From positions 458,608-522,607 of the forward strand of contig BCHH01000005.1 in NCBI GenBank assembly GCA_001599595.1: DNA of 64,000 bases, written 5' to 3'. The DNA comes from Beverwykella pulmonaria (lineage: Eukaryota; Ascomycota; Dothideomycetes; Pleosporales; Melanommataceae). Positions 1 through 10,014 of the stretch are shown piece after piece. Made by a program: the position numbers and the translations under genes. The notes under the pieces were generated by a model, which was not told where the DNA came from, made no database searches, and saw only the letters and a program-made list of their open reading frames with translations. The number at the start of each line of letters is the position of its first letter. The stretch's first letter is position 1.

Positions 1-2
1 TC

Positions 3-236
3 GAGCGGCTGATGATCTCGTCTGATGCACACAAAGTTGATGTCTGTGAGAAGTGCGGACAAATGGGGAGCATGGGGTACTGTAAGATGTGCGAGTCTGA
101 GGCGAATATTCGGCACTTGACGATGCCGTATGCGGCCAAGTTACTGATTCAAGAGCTGGGGAGTATGAATGTTAAGGTGGTCATTGGGTTGGAGGATGAG
201 TTTCCGAGGGGGGATGCTGAGGCGAGGAGACGGTGA
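3..236 (+). CDS. RPC2: RNA polymerase III second-largest subunit, C-terminal end (partial)
   Basis: The frame is open from the left edge, so only the last 77 residues are present and the start lies outside. The first residues, ERLMISSD, are the typical opening of the last conserved block of Rpb2-family subunits. Next comes a zinc-binding motif of the CxxC...CxxC type (CEKCG, then CKMC), followed by PYAAKLLIQELGSMN, the C-terminal helix that packs against the largest subunit. The sequence between the Cys pairs and the short tail after the helix look more like the Pol III subunit (Ret1/Rpc2) than the Pol II one, where the motif is usually followed by a different ending. Family membership is sure; assignment to Pol III rather than Pol I or II rests on resemblance from memory. 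Confidence 0.85.
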   Translation, partial: ERLMISSDAHKVDVCEKCGQMGSMGYCKMCESEANIRHLTMPYAAKLLIQELGSMNVKVVIGLEDEFPRGDAEARRR

Positions 237-894
237 GAGAAAAGCTGGAAAGGTCAAAAGTCGGATGCACTTCTAGCGTGTTTATAACTGCATAGCGTGG
301 CATGGCGATAGTGATCTCATATGAGCATTTACGGTGTTGGTGGTAATTTGATATTTACAATCCTTGATTCATCTCATTTCATCAACTTCATTCTCACTCC
401 GTGACATTGTATGAGCAGTCAATACCTTCGCTTCCCTCCCCCTACGAACATGCCATCCCTCTCAATACTTTCAGCATGCACTTTCCTCCTCCTATCCTAA
501 ACCTTCCTGTCTTCCTCCCAATCGCCACTCCTCTTTCCCCATGCCATCATGCCCCCGTACACAGTAAATGTCACACCCGCTGCAAATGCTCTTCAACATC
601 AACATCAATAGCGTCCAACACCCAACATCGCTACATCCACCGCTCAGCACCACTACACGCTGGCCTCACCCACACATAACTGAAAGAGCCAAAGGAGGAC
701 TTTGATGCTATAATGCCGTGCTGTATCTGCCAGAGAGGATTTTGGATATCTACCAACGAACATCGCAAAAAATCTTAGTAAAGGGTCTTGCAGAATAAAT
801 TCACAATGGGAAATCCTGCTGGTGGTTTGCTGCCCGAGCAAAGATGGCCAATCCATTCATGAATGCCATTACCGACTTCAGACTTGAGCTTCTG
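237..894. other. intergenic, convergent 3' ends
   Basis: This stretch separates the Pol III subunit (+) from the F-box-like gene (-). The part from about 390 to 670 is rich in C and T on the + strand with several short ACA/CCA-type tracts. The small open frames here have no family resemblance. Nothing beyond 3' untranslated sequence can be supported. Confidence 0.5.
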
Positions 895-1329
895 CTACTT
901 GTCTCGCGACTTCCACAGCCGCGTCTTCGTTCCTTTGCTGAGCTCGGGTAAGTAGTCTAACAGCAGTTCCCTGTGCGAAAACAGGAAAGCGATCCTATCC
1001 GCCGGTTCAAGATAGCTCATAATCTCCTCCGTCAGCTCGGTGGGTAGCGACCAATGCGTGGCTATCCGTCCCTCCTGGTGTGGTGGTTGGAGAGTGATTC
1101 GGTGGTAGATGTCGGCGGAGAGAGGGGGCACAAGACCGTGATTGCGGAGGACGGGATAGATAGCCAGCGCGAAGGTGACGTAGTCGTTGATCTTGAGATA
1201 CTGTATTATGGAGAGAAGAAGCTCAGCTGGAAGGTCATCTACGTTCTTCTTTGGTGGGGGCGGAGGAGGAGGAGAATGAGGAGGAGAAGGTGGTGGTGGT
1301 GGGGGAGGCGCCCCTGCAGTTTGGGACAT
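895..1329 (-). CDS. small F-box-like protein with proline-rich N-terminus
   Basis: A single-exon 144-aa frame begins at an ATG (1327-1329). Residues 8-26 are almost only proline with a few serines and a histidine. Two F-box-like helices follow: one near residues 30-45 (DDLPAELLLSIIQYL) and one near 93-115 (LPTELTEEIMSYLEPADRI). Each has the Leu-Pro-x-Glu-Leu start seen in fungal F-box and F-box-like proteins, which recruit Skp1 or simply act as protein-interaction modules. The C-terminus is basic. The start codon lies only 9 bp beyond the PGA1 stop codon on the same strand, so its promoter must overlap PGA1 or the two share a transcript. The poly-proline tract is partly a product of a G-rich repeat on the + strand, so the exact N-terminus is uncertain. 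No specific orthologue recognised. Confidence 0.55.
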   Translation of the reverse strand: MSQTAGAPPPPPPPSPPHSPPPPPPPKKNVDDLPAELLLSIIQYLKINDYVTFALAIYPVLRNHGLVPPLSADIYHRITLQPPHQEGRIATHWSLPTELTEEIMSYLEPADRIAFLFSHRELLLDYLPELSKGTKTRLWKSRDK

Positions 1330-1338
1330 GCCGACGTT

Positions 1339-2205
1339 TCAGTCGACGTGGGGTTTTCGTGGTTCTTCGTGGGCAACTAAGAGCAGCCAGCGGTATATGA
1401 ATCCAGACAGGAACCAAGCCCCGATAGCGACAAATACAATGTAGACCGCCGTCGGAGCCAAGGAACGTGGGAGAATGTTCAGGATGAAAGGGTCCAGAAC
1501 TAACCATGTCAGTGGATTGAACGCATGACGGGACGAGTTGAACGTACTGATGTCGACATCCACAGCTGGGGGATGTTCCATCAACGTGCGGTTTGTCGAA
1601 TAGTAGGAAGCGGCAGCCTGGATACGTAGGAACAGGGTGGACTGGGTGAGCGGCGGTGGCTGCTCGCCCAGATAGTCCGTTTCTGTAAGCTGGAAATCTT
1701 GATGCTGCTCACTGTATCGGGCAAGGGAAGCTAAAAGGTCTGGGGTGTCGAAGACCTGAGCAAGAGAATACGTGTCTAGCCAGAAATCGGTGGGTTGCTG
1801 GGGTGGGTTAGCATGGGCAAACAAAGACGCGGCAACGACAACGGCTATAGCAAGCACAGCGACATGAGAGAAGGAGCACAGTATAGACACACTCACAGTG
1901 GCAGGCCAGCAGATGCGCACCTCGTACCTGCGGCCGTCTTCCAGGCCTCTCAGCAGATACCAGGACTCCAGGCCGCGGGGTGCAGGCGTGGAGGGGAAAC
2001 GCACGTCGAGCTGTGTTGCGAGGATTGAGTTGCTGCGGGCCGGCAAGAGGCTGTCTAGACGGAGGGCATCCAGGCTTGGAGGGGCATTGGGAACGGCGGA
2101 GAGGGCGACTGGGCTGGGGCCGAGGAAGATGGCCTTCTCGACGTTGGCATTCACCGTCCAGACGACAACGTGCGACACGATGCAGGGCAACCATGAAATG
2201 CGCAT
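1339..2205 (-). CDS. PGA1: PGA1-like GPI mannosyltransferase II co-factor
   Basis: Pga1 works with the Gpi18/PIG-V mannosyltransferase in the ER to add the second mannose to the GPI precursor. The model uses two exons, 2205-1897 and 1797-1339. The intron 1896-1798 (99 nt) has GTGAGT and CCCCAG ends, and splicing gives a continuous CWPATQPTDFWLDTY. The chosen ATG at 2205 begins a signal peptide of about 20 residues (MRISWLPCIVSHVVVW...). An in-frame ATG 17 codons upstream would put charged residues in front of it. The lumenal part carries the family motifs EKAIFLGP near the N-terminus and YEVRICW before the intron. The C-terminus has one membrane helix, about IVFVAIGAWFLSGFIYRWLLL, and a short cytosolic tail. 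The intron is a multiple of three with no stop, so an unspliced reading stays open. Divergent from alpha-tubulin, 399 bp away. Assignment is from remembered family sequence. Confidence 0.75.
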   Translation of the reverse strand: MRISWLPCIVSHVVVWTVNANVEKAIFLGPSPVALSAVPNAPPSLDALRLDSLLPARSNSILATQLDVRFPSTPAPRGLESWYLLRGLEDGRRYEVRICWPATVSVSILCSFSHVAVLAIAVVVAASLFAHANPPQQPTDFWLDTYSLAQVFDTPDLLASLARYSEQHQDFQLTETDYLGEQPPPLTQSTLFLRIQAAASYYSTNRTLMEHPPAVDVDISTFNSSRHAFNPLTWLVLDPFILNILPRSLAPTAVYIVFVAIGAWFLSGFIYRWLLLVAHEEPRKPHVD

Positions 2206-2604
2206 CTTCGGCGTGCGGCGCGGGCAGTGGGCGGGCAGCTGGGCCGAAAGCAGCACTTCATTCTCTCGCGGGTGTGATGGGTGCCATTGGCCAATGTGTG
2301 CCTGACCTCGACTCTCAGTCGCGTCGCTGTGGTGAATTGTCGTGAGTGTCTGGTCGAGTGTTTGGGCGCGCTCCAGGCGGCAGCTTTGAGCAAGAACGGT
2401 GGCCCGAGCGCCTGCCTCTAAATATTTTCGCCGAGTCGCCGTCTACCATAGACCAACACAAACAGACACACACTCGACCACCACGCCTGAGACCTCCCCG
2501 CCTGCTCCGTCTCTCCTCCACCACCACACCTGCGTCCAGTCCCCAGCAAGCGCACCCACCGTCCCATCCAGACACCCCAATTCCTACCCCGTCCCACCGC
2601 AGCC
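2206..2604. promoter_or_regulatory. divergent PGA1 / alpha-tubulin promoter region
   Basis: 399 bp lie between the two divergent start codons. The tubulin side has a TATA-like CTAAATATTT at 2418-2427, about 180 bp before the tubulin ATG. It is followed by a long C/A- and C/T-rich tract (about 2450-2600), typical of fungal 5' leaders of highly expressed genes. No further element can be assigned by eye. Confidence 0.4.
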
Positions 2605-4337
2605 ATGAGAGAGGTCATCAGTTTGAACGGTACGTCCCCCCCCCACGCGCACGCACGCGCCCTGACCGCCTCCGCGCTGCCATCCTTGAAAGGTCGACGA
2701 ATACTGACTTTGCACGCGTATAGTCGGCCAGGCCGGTTGCCAGATCGCAAACTCTTGCTGGGAGGTGAGTTTGGCCCAAGAATCCCCTTTCTTTGCTTCC
2801 GCATTCGCCGCCTTTGGAAAAGGAGGGGGGCTTTTGTAGACGCCTTGGCTGCCATCGAGAGAAAATTGCTAATGTGACAACGCACGCAGCTGTACTGCCT
2901 CGAGCACGGTATTCAGGTATGTTTGGCCTTACGACTTCCCTATGCACAATCTGGAAGCTAACTTTCCCCTTCCAGCCCGATGGTTACCTGACCGAGGAGC
3001 GTAAAGCCGCCCAGGACGACCATGGCTTCAGCACTTTCTTCTCCGAGACTGGTAAGCGACGCTGCCACGATAAGGCACAGCAGACACTGATAGCCCATCT
3101 CCAGGCCAGGGCAAGTACGTTCCCCGTACCATCTACGCCGATCTCGAGCCCAATGTCGTCGACGAGGTCCGCACCGGCACATATCGCTCCCTCTTCCACC
3201 CCGAATACATGATCACCGGCAAGGAGGATGCCTCGAACAACTACGCCCGTGGCCACTACACGGTCGGAAAGGAGCTCATCGACCAGGTGCTGGATAAGAT
3301 CCGACGTGTGGCTGACAACTGCACGGGTCTGCAAGGTTTCCTTGTTTTCCACTCCTTTGGTGGCGGAACGGGTTCCGGCTTTGGAGCCCTGTTGATGGAG
3401 CGTCTCTCCGTCGACTATGGCAAGAAGTGCAAGCTTGAGTTCTGTGTCTACCCAGCTCCCCAGAACGCCACCGCCGTTGTCGAACCCTACAACTCAATTC
3501 TTACCACCCACACTACCCTGGAGCACTCAGACTGCTCGTTCATGGTCGACAACGAGGCCATCTACGACATCTGCCGGCGGAACTTGGGAATTGAGCGTCC
3601 CAACTACGAGAACCTGAACCGTCTCATTTCGCAAGGTATTCTAGAGTTCATTGGAGAAAATTAAGCTGCGCTAACATGCAGTAGTTGTCTCCTCCATCAC
3701 CGCATCTCTCCGATTCGACGGCTCCCTGAACGTCGACCTCAACGAGTTCCAGACCAACTTGGTCCCGTATCCGCGTATCCATTTCCCGCTTGTCGCCTAT
3801 GCCCCGGTCGTTTCCGCCGCCAAGGCCGCCCATGAGGCCAACTCGGTCATGGAAATCACAAACGCTTGCTTCGAGCCAAACAACCAGATGGTCAAGTGCG
3901 ACCCCCGCAATGGAAAGTACATGGCCACCTGCCTGCTGTACCGAGGTGACGTTGTCCCCAAGGACACCCACGTTGCCATTGCCCACCTCAAGACGAAGCG
4001 TACCATCCAGTTCGTCGACTGGTGCCCGACCGGATTCAAGATCGGTATCTGCTACCAGCCCCCGCAGGTTGTCCCCAACGGCGATCTCGCCAAGGTCAAC
4101 CGCGCCGTCTGCATGCTTTCCAACACCACCGCCATCGCCGAGGCTTGGTCCGCCCTGTCCCACAAGTTCGATCTCATGTACTCCAAGCGTGCTTTCGTTC
4201 ACTGGTATGTTGGTGAGGGAATGGAGGAGGGTGAGTTCTCTGAGGCTCGTGAGGACTTGGCTGCCCTGGAGCGTGATTACGAAGAGGTGGCTGCCGATTC
4301 GCTCGAGGGCGATGAAGGTGTTGAGGCCGAGTACTAG
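2605..4337 (+). CDS. TUB1: alpha-tubulin
   Basis: The gene encodes 450 aa, the usual length, in six exons: 2605-2629, 2724-2764, 2890-2916, 2976-3051, 3105-3635 and 3685-4337. All five introns have GT-AG ends, and joining them gives an uninterrupted alpha-tubulin. It starts [15 protein letters not shown] and has the GTP-binding signature GGGTGSG in exon 5. The [14 protein letters not shown] segment in exon 6 includes the catalytic glutamate that hydrolyses GTP on the neighbouring beta subunit. The C-terminal tail is acidic and ends in tyrosine (EGVEAEY), the residue subject to detyrosination in many eukaryotes. Four of the five introns fall within the first 170 codons, as in other fungal alpha-tubulins. 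The last intron ends in CAGTAG, two possible acceptors 3 nt apart; the second gives the usual VVSSITASL. Identity is certain. Confidence 0.98.
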
Positions 4338-5040
4338 CGCTGTGGAGGTGTACTCAGGACGTACGTGGTGAACACCGGTTCTGTATCGTTGATTGTCATG
4401 TTCTTGACGGTCCGAGGCTCGTCTCGCTTTGACTAATGGGAACATGGGCTTTTGGCGATATCAAGGAGTTTGTCAGGGCTGTAAAGGTCTCCTGGAAGAG
4501 ATTTTTGGGTGAATTCTCTTTTCTTTGTTTCACTACATTACTGTAATGCGACTAAGCAATAAATCGACTTGTTGGCTTGGTATATTAATCTTGATGTATT
4601 CAAGTCATGCTCAGACAACAGCTTTGTGATGCTGTGAATTGAATGTGTGCACTTGCTAGTTTTTGGGTATTAGAATCATTCGACGACCATGTTGATAGCC
4701 TTATAACTAACATGATCAACATGATGAATGACGCTATGAGTCAGAGGACTTGGAGACGACTCTACAGCGTAATGCGGTGTGTGTGTGAGAACAATAAGTC
4801 ATGTATCGAAATTGCTGAACATTCTCAAGGATCTAGAACGGACCCAACCATCACTCATACTGTACCTAACCATCCCACCCTCATCTAGAACGCCGCAAAC
4901 GCCGTTTTATCCACGCATGCATGCTGTCCTACAACCTCCTCGTCCTATCTCGTCTCACTTCCCATACTTCCCTATGCGAGCATACCCACTACACCACAAT
5001 TTTCCTTCCTTTTCTGCCCTCCCTCCCTGCATCACACCTC
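4338..5040. other. intergenic, convergent tubulin / CTF4 3' ends
   Basis: 703 bp lie between two convergent stop codons. It is AT-richer than the flanking genes in its first half, where the tubulin 3' untranslated region and polyadenylation signal lie, and C/T-rich in the second half close to the CTF4 end. No gene is supported. Confidence 0.5.
4558..4563 (+). terminator. candidate poly(A) signal of alpha-tubulin
   Basis: A perfect AATAAA lies 221 nt after the tubulin stop codon in AT-rich sequence with T-rich blocks around it (4505-4535 and 4575-4600). Position and context suit a fungal 3' end, but the hexamer alone is weak evidence. Confidence 0.4.
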
Positions 5041-7797
5041 TCAAAACTCCTCCTCGTCCACCTCCAACCCTACTGCTCTCCTCTCCTCCAACTCCCTAAT
5101 CTTCTCGCCCAACACCTCCCTCCCATATCTTGTGGCTACTTTATTCGCGAGCCCTAACATCTTCCCATTCGCATCTCTCATCAACGTCACAATTTCTAAT
5201 GCCTTCATACCTCTGTCTTCTCCAGCGAGACATTCCTGTGCCAGCAACTGTAAGAGTGTTTTGTCGATTTCCACTTCGAGGGCTGTCAGTGTTTGGCGTT
5301 GGGTGGATGTTGGACGGGTGTGCAAGAGTGTGGAGGCGAGTTGCGCGTGTAAAGTGGATGTGAGGATTAGGGATTGTTCGAGGGTAGATTGTTGGGTTGC
5401 AGCCGATTTGGGTTTGGTGCCGTCTTCATCGTCAGAGAGATCCATTTCGTCGGCATCGGAGGAGACTTTCTTGTCTAGAGGGGAGGAGAGGGGAATTTGG
5501 AAGGGGAATTCTGAGAGCACGGGTTGCGGCCAGTATGGATGCTTGTCAGCGCCTTTGAGGATGTAGCAGTGGAATCGCGGTTGGCCCGAGCTGTGGTTCG
5601 CGACTGCGACTGGCCAGTAGGATTCTTGTTTATTGCCACTGGCGAGACGGGTGAGGAGGGATGTGTCGAGCATGGGGACCCAGCGCGCTTGCCCGTTTGT
5701 ACGCCAGTGCATGAGCGTCAGGAGTACACCTGTAGAGTCATAGATATATGGATCTCCTTCTTCGGAGAAGAAGACGGATACGAGGGTCGAGTTGGGGGTT
5801 AGAGCGACGATATCTTCGGACTGGTAGACTTCGTCGCGCTTGACATTCTCGATGGTGTAGAGGAGTGTGCACATTCCGTCTCCCCCGACGGGGCCATTAC
5901 CAATAGTGAGGACGTAGTCGCGCCATGCGGCACATGTCACGGCTGGTGAGGCTTTTTGTCGGTAAACCCGGATCGGGAGCCCGAAGAGCGTGTAGATACG
6001 CACGTAGTTGGTGCTGGTGGTGACTACGACGTAGGACTCTGAGAGCGCAATGGCTGTCACAGTTTCGCCGGCGGGGAGATTCGTCCGCCAGTCTGTTCGC
6101 GTAGTCCATGTTTCATGGGGGCGGTAGTATATCATCGCTGAATTGCCAGGACTCGGTTGGCAGGAAAAAAGCGTGCCATTCTCGTTCAAGCATGCTTTGT
6201 CGTACTTGAAGGGGTCCGTGAAGTGGAATCTGCGGTGGTGTTCCGTGTCGTGGAATTCGACAGTTACGCTGTGGTGGCTCGATTCTTGGGACTGCGTCCA
6301 TACCCATCCTGTAAGGTTGACACAGAGATAGCGGCGGTTGCCGCGCCAGGGGGTGCTGCCTGGCTGGAATCCTTCATGGATCTGGGGTTGGAAAGACGAG
6401 CCGTAGGCGCGGCGCTTGCCTTTGGGACTTTGCAGTGTGGAGAGGTGGCCATTTGTGCGTTTGCCGTGGCCGTTGAGGGCGTGTGCGTGCTCGGCTTCAT
6501 CGTCAACCACGAAGTCTTCCAAATCACCTGCGTCGTCATCCATGGCATCTGATCCAAGAAGGTCGTCGAGTGAGTCGGGGGTACCAGCTCTTGCTCGACG
6601 CTCTGGGAGGACATGTTTTGTGCCATTCGCGAGCAGGTTCGTAGCATTACCGGACCTGCCCTCTGCAGGGTCGTGGAAGAAGGGGGCTGGTTGTGTTGAC
6701 TTTTGCAGGAGCGACACATGCTCTACTGGCACGACGTCCGTATGGATATAAAGCTCGCCGTCGTTGTTTGTGTATGAGAGAATGTTCTCCGTCGGATGCC
6801 ACGTCATAGCCAGAATCGTAGCTTTCATGTCGTCATATTTTTTGAGAAGCTTCTGGGTCTTCGTGTCCCAGAGGCAGAGACTGAGATCACTCGAAGTCGT
6901 TGCTAGCAGAGCGCCATTAGGCGACCATGCTGCGGCCGTAATGTCTTGCGAGTGACCAGTTTTGAAAGACCGTTGGCTCTCCCAGTCGCTAAGGGACATG
7001 ACTTGGATTTCGCGGCCGGCAGTAGGCATAGCAAAAGCCCTCCCATCCGGGTGCCATAGTACCTTAGAGCTTGCTTCTGCATTCGATTCCAAACTCTTGA
7101 TCATACCATCCACCTTCTTGATCATATCTGGCTCCCCTGTACCTAAAGAATACATATATATGTTGCCATCTGTGCAGGACAACGCGAGACGAGATCCGGT
7201 ACTATCGAAGGCGACATGCTTGACGGCTCGGGTTTGTTCGTTCAGGATCTGAATCTGAGTCATGTCCTTGGTGTTCACGACTTTTACGGCGATCTCCCTA
7301 GTACTAGTCAACTTTGTTCGAATCGAGCTCATGTTGGCAACGTACTCGCTCGCGACGGCAATCCAGTTCCCATCCGGGCTCAGTGCAACGTCCCGCACCG
7401 GCAACGAAGTCCTTACAAGAATTTCCTCGAATTTTTTCGTTTCAAGAGAATATTTGCTAACTGTTCCATCCTCAGACCCCGCGATGAAGAACCCATTCTG
7501 TACTTTGCATTAGCATCCTGTGCTGGTGGTTCTACCGAATTTCACGCACACTCGCGACAATGGCCGTGTTGTTCTCCTGGCAGTCGTCTACAATAACGGG
7601 CTCATCGTCCGATCCGGTACTGAATATGCGGCAGAAGTTGTCGACTCCGGCGGTGATCAGCTTCTTGCCGTTCGGGGTGTAGGTCAGGAAGGTTGGGCCA
7701 GGAGCATCTAGATGTACAATTAGCATTCAGAGTATTTCTCCGTGGATCTGAAGCCCTTACGAGCCTGTCTGTAGCGGATTCGCTGTTGTAAAGCCAT
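5041..7797 (-). CDS. CTF4: CTF4/MCL1/SepB-type replisome adaptor (WD40)
   Basis: Ctf4 (Mcl1 in fission yeast, SepB in Aspergillus, WDHD1/AND-1 in animals) links the CMG helicase to DNA polymerase alpha and supports sister-chromatid cohesion. The model has four exons (7797-7761, 7707-7550, 7497-7346, 7297-5041) and gives 867 aa. The splices join the HAPGPTFLTYTPNGKKL block, then IVASNGFFIAGSEDGTVS, then AVASEEIAVKVVN, all characteristic of the family. N-terminal WD40 repeats occupy about residues 15-330. An acidic linker follows near 370-395 (DDDAGDLEDFVVDDEAE). The central SepB/Ctf4 beta-propeller, starting around GWVWTQSQE, runs from about 440 to 720, and a helical C-terminal domain ends in acidic residues. 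The third intron is only 48 nt and stop-free. The gene is divergent from the DUF7730-like gene with 283 bp between them. Confidence 0.93.
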
Positions 7798-8080
7798 GAT
7801 TATGGAAAATGGTAACGATGTTGGAGTTCGATGCGCGCTCGACAAAACGACGCGTTGGACACACGCGTTGAAATAAAGTGGTGGTCAATGCGCACTGAAC
7901 GCCACAGTCGGCTTCCTCCCCAAGGTTCACGGGTGCGTTGAGCATGAAGATTGCTTGCCAGCATCACGAACAGAAAACCCATCCTAGAAGATACAGTGGG
8001 CTTTGGTATAGCTTTTTTGATCCTTTGGCACTTCACCGGAATGCGTTGATCCCTCTTACTGCTCCTCACTGCACCACTCT

Positions 8081-8961
8081 ATGGAAACATCTTGCCAACC
8101 GTCAGCAGCGCCAAGCTGGGGTACCTTTCCCTTCCTCAAGCTCCCCGCTGACATACGCGTCTTAATCTACTCCTACGCTGTTTACTGGCCAATCTCCACA
8201 AAGATGCCACATGCAACGAAACCCAGCGCGAAAACAAAGAGAGTAGCGCTTCTCCAGGGTTACGAGAATGGTTTTCGAATGAAACACCTCGGCGTGACAT
8301 GGCCACCAAACCGAACATCTTTACCAATCCTCCGAATCTGTCGACGAATAAGACACGAAGCTCTCGTGGAACTATCAAGAACTCCTCTTGTTCTTGAAGA
8401 AGCCCCACCTTATGCCCTGGCATGCTCTCCCCACAATGGCCCATGGATCTCTCGGTTTCTAACTGATTACATTTCTCCATCTTTACTCTGCCAGGTTCGT
8501 CGGATGGTGCTCTTTATCAGGCTCAGCGTGCTGTACGAAACCTCAGAAATAGAGGAACTTCACTGCTGGGGGGTGTTTCTTGAATACATATGGCACGCTT
8601 GGCATCGAGCACAGCCGAGACTGCAGCATTTGACCATACGCATATCCCAGGATGAAGACATATTTAAAGAGAACCTCTCCAGCACAAGAATCTCTACCCC
8701 GAAACAGAAAATATGTCTTTCTTTGATCGCAATTGCAAAATTGTTAAGCAACACGTGTGAGGTGGTCTTTGAAGGTGTTGATAGCAAAATGATGAAGAAC
8801 TTAAAAGACAAGGTCTGTTCGTAATTTCATCGAAAGCATAGCTTGAGACTGACATTTTACTGCAGGTGTGGGATACAGAGACTCCCCTTGGAGATGAACG
8901 GAAGCATATGTATCAACAATTAAGGCCCGAAATTTCAAGTACTGGTTTACAGCTTCCATAA
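8081..8961 (+). CDS. DUF7730 / F-box-like fungal protein
   Basis: Two exons (8081-8812 and 8866-8961) encode 275 aa. The 53-nt intron has GTCTGT and CTGCAG ends, and joining gives KDKVWDTETPL without loss of frame. Near residues 14-30, FPFLKLPADIRVLIYSYAV matches the Leu-Pro-x-Glu/Asp-Ile-Arg opening of the large fungal DUF7730/2EXR/F-box-like families. A second block, LPILRICRRIRHEALVEL (about residues 82-99), is the usual 'all kinds of cousins' second motif of those families (returning to residues after the first helix). No catalytic residues are seen and no function is known; such proteins are numerous and fast-evolving in Dothideomycetes and other Pezizomycotina. The ATG at 8081 is the first in frame and is close to CTF4's start on the other strand. 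Confidence 0.75.
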
Positions 8962-9565
8962 GTGACTGACACAAGTCCAAGTAGAAGTCCAGCGGTTCGA
9001 AGATGTTGTAAGGACTGGATACGCAGTCCATCATGTATTTTTGGACACGGCAATTTACAGATTTCCAGCAAGGGTTCAGGAGCTGGTTTATCTATACATA
9101 TTTATTTTCTTCGAGTTGTCCGGAGCTCAGCCAATACCCCTCTCTCGTATATCTAGCAGAGCCAAGTAAATGTTTATGTTCTGTTGCGAGTGCACTATTT
9201 GCTTTCAGAAGATGGGTGAGTGATGTGCTCTGCCACATAATATCGCTTGCTAGTAGAATTTGTTGTTTAAGTGGCCTGGGAACAGAATTAGCAAGCACTC
9301 ATAGCAAGCGCAGGCAGTTCAAATCCTGCATGTTAACAATAAGATTACTGTCGAAAACGGAGGTTGCCGTGCCAACAACCCTTTTCGGCTTAGCGTTTTT
9401 CCACCATGTGCGCGTTGAAACTCGTAGGAAAGCCTAGAGCCGCCTTCACACCATCTTTCTTTCCACTCCACCAAACAAACTGCTCACCAACACCTCGAAC
9501 GCACACGAAGCCGCGCTATTTCCATCCCCGTATCTTCAAACCGCAGCGTCAAATACACCGCAGTC
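8962..9565. other. intergenic, CHZ1 upstream region
   Basis: This 604-bp stretch holds the 3' end of the DUF7730-like gene and the CHZ1 promoter. The last 120 bp before the CHZ1 ATG are C/A/T-rich, like a fungal 5' leader. A 134-codon open frame at 9033-9437 has no ATG at its first codon and no family resemblance. Confidence 0.4.
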
Positions 9566-10014
9566 ATGGCTGATCGTTCCACCGACCACGCGATGGAAGA
9601 TGTCGAGCACCCCGCCGGCGCCGTCGACAAGGGGAAGGGTAAGGCCTCGGAGGCCATGGAAGAATCCGCCGAGGAGGACTCCAGCGACGAGTCTGGAGTT
9701 GAGGACCACGTAAGTTTTCTTTCCTTCTAATACGCGCCTGGTGCAAACAGCTAGCTAACAATGAGACAACAGGTCGCTGGTATGCGATTCCCAATTCCAC
9801 ACGCGTATGACACACAGTACTAACCCACGGAACAGCTGAACCAGAGGACGAGGACAATATGGAAGAAATCGACACGACCAACATCGTGCCAGGTCGCACG
9901 CGCGGCAAGAATATCGACTTTACCAAGGCGGCCCAAGAATTGGGCGAGGACGAAGACGACGAGGACGACGAAGATTTCGTTGAGCCGAGTGGAGATGATG
10001 CTATGGAGGAGTAA
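9566..10014 (+). CDS. CHZ1: CHZ1-type histone H2A.Z-H2B chaperone
   Basis: Chz1 binds H2A.Z-H2B dimers in the nucleus and passes them to the SWR1 remodeller. The gene encodes 109 aa, a usual length, in three exons: 9566-9709, 9773-9779 and 9836-10014. The middle exon is a 7-nt microexon (GTCGCTG). It is needed because joining exon 1 directly to exon 3 shifts the frame and reading on from exon 2 meets a stop. Both introns (63 and 56 nt) have good branch sites, GCTAACA and ACTAACC. The CHZ motif is clear: NMEEIDTTNIVPGRTRGKN followed by IDFTKAA. The acidic N-terminus has a DKGKGKA stretch, and the C-terminus is an acidic run of D/E ending DDAMEE. The disordered acidic character fits a histone chaperone. 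Confidence 0.9.

Noticed and set aside
3648..4445. 265-codon open frame on the - strand across the last tubulin exon
   Set aside because: It is the antisense shadow of a strongly codon-biased tubulin exon; the sense frame is certain and the antisense protein has no family.
9290..9340. AGTTCAAATCCTGC resembling a T-arm
   Set aside because: The stem pairs fail and no A box is found upstream.
9033..9437. 134-codon frame upstream of CHZ1
   Set aside because: Begins without ATG, has a Cys/Ser/Phe-rich random composition and overlaps the CHZ1 promoter.
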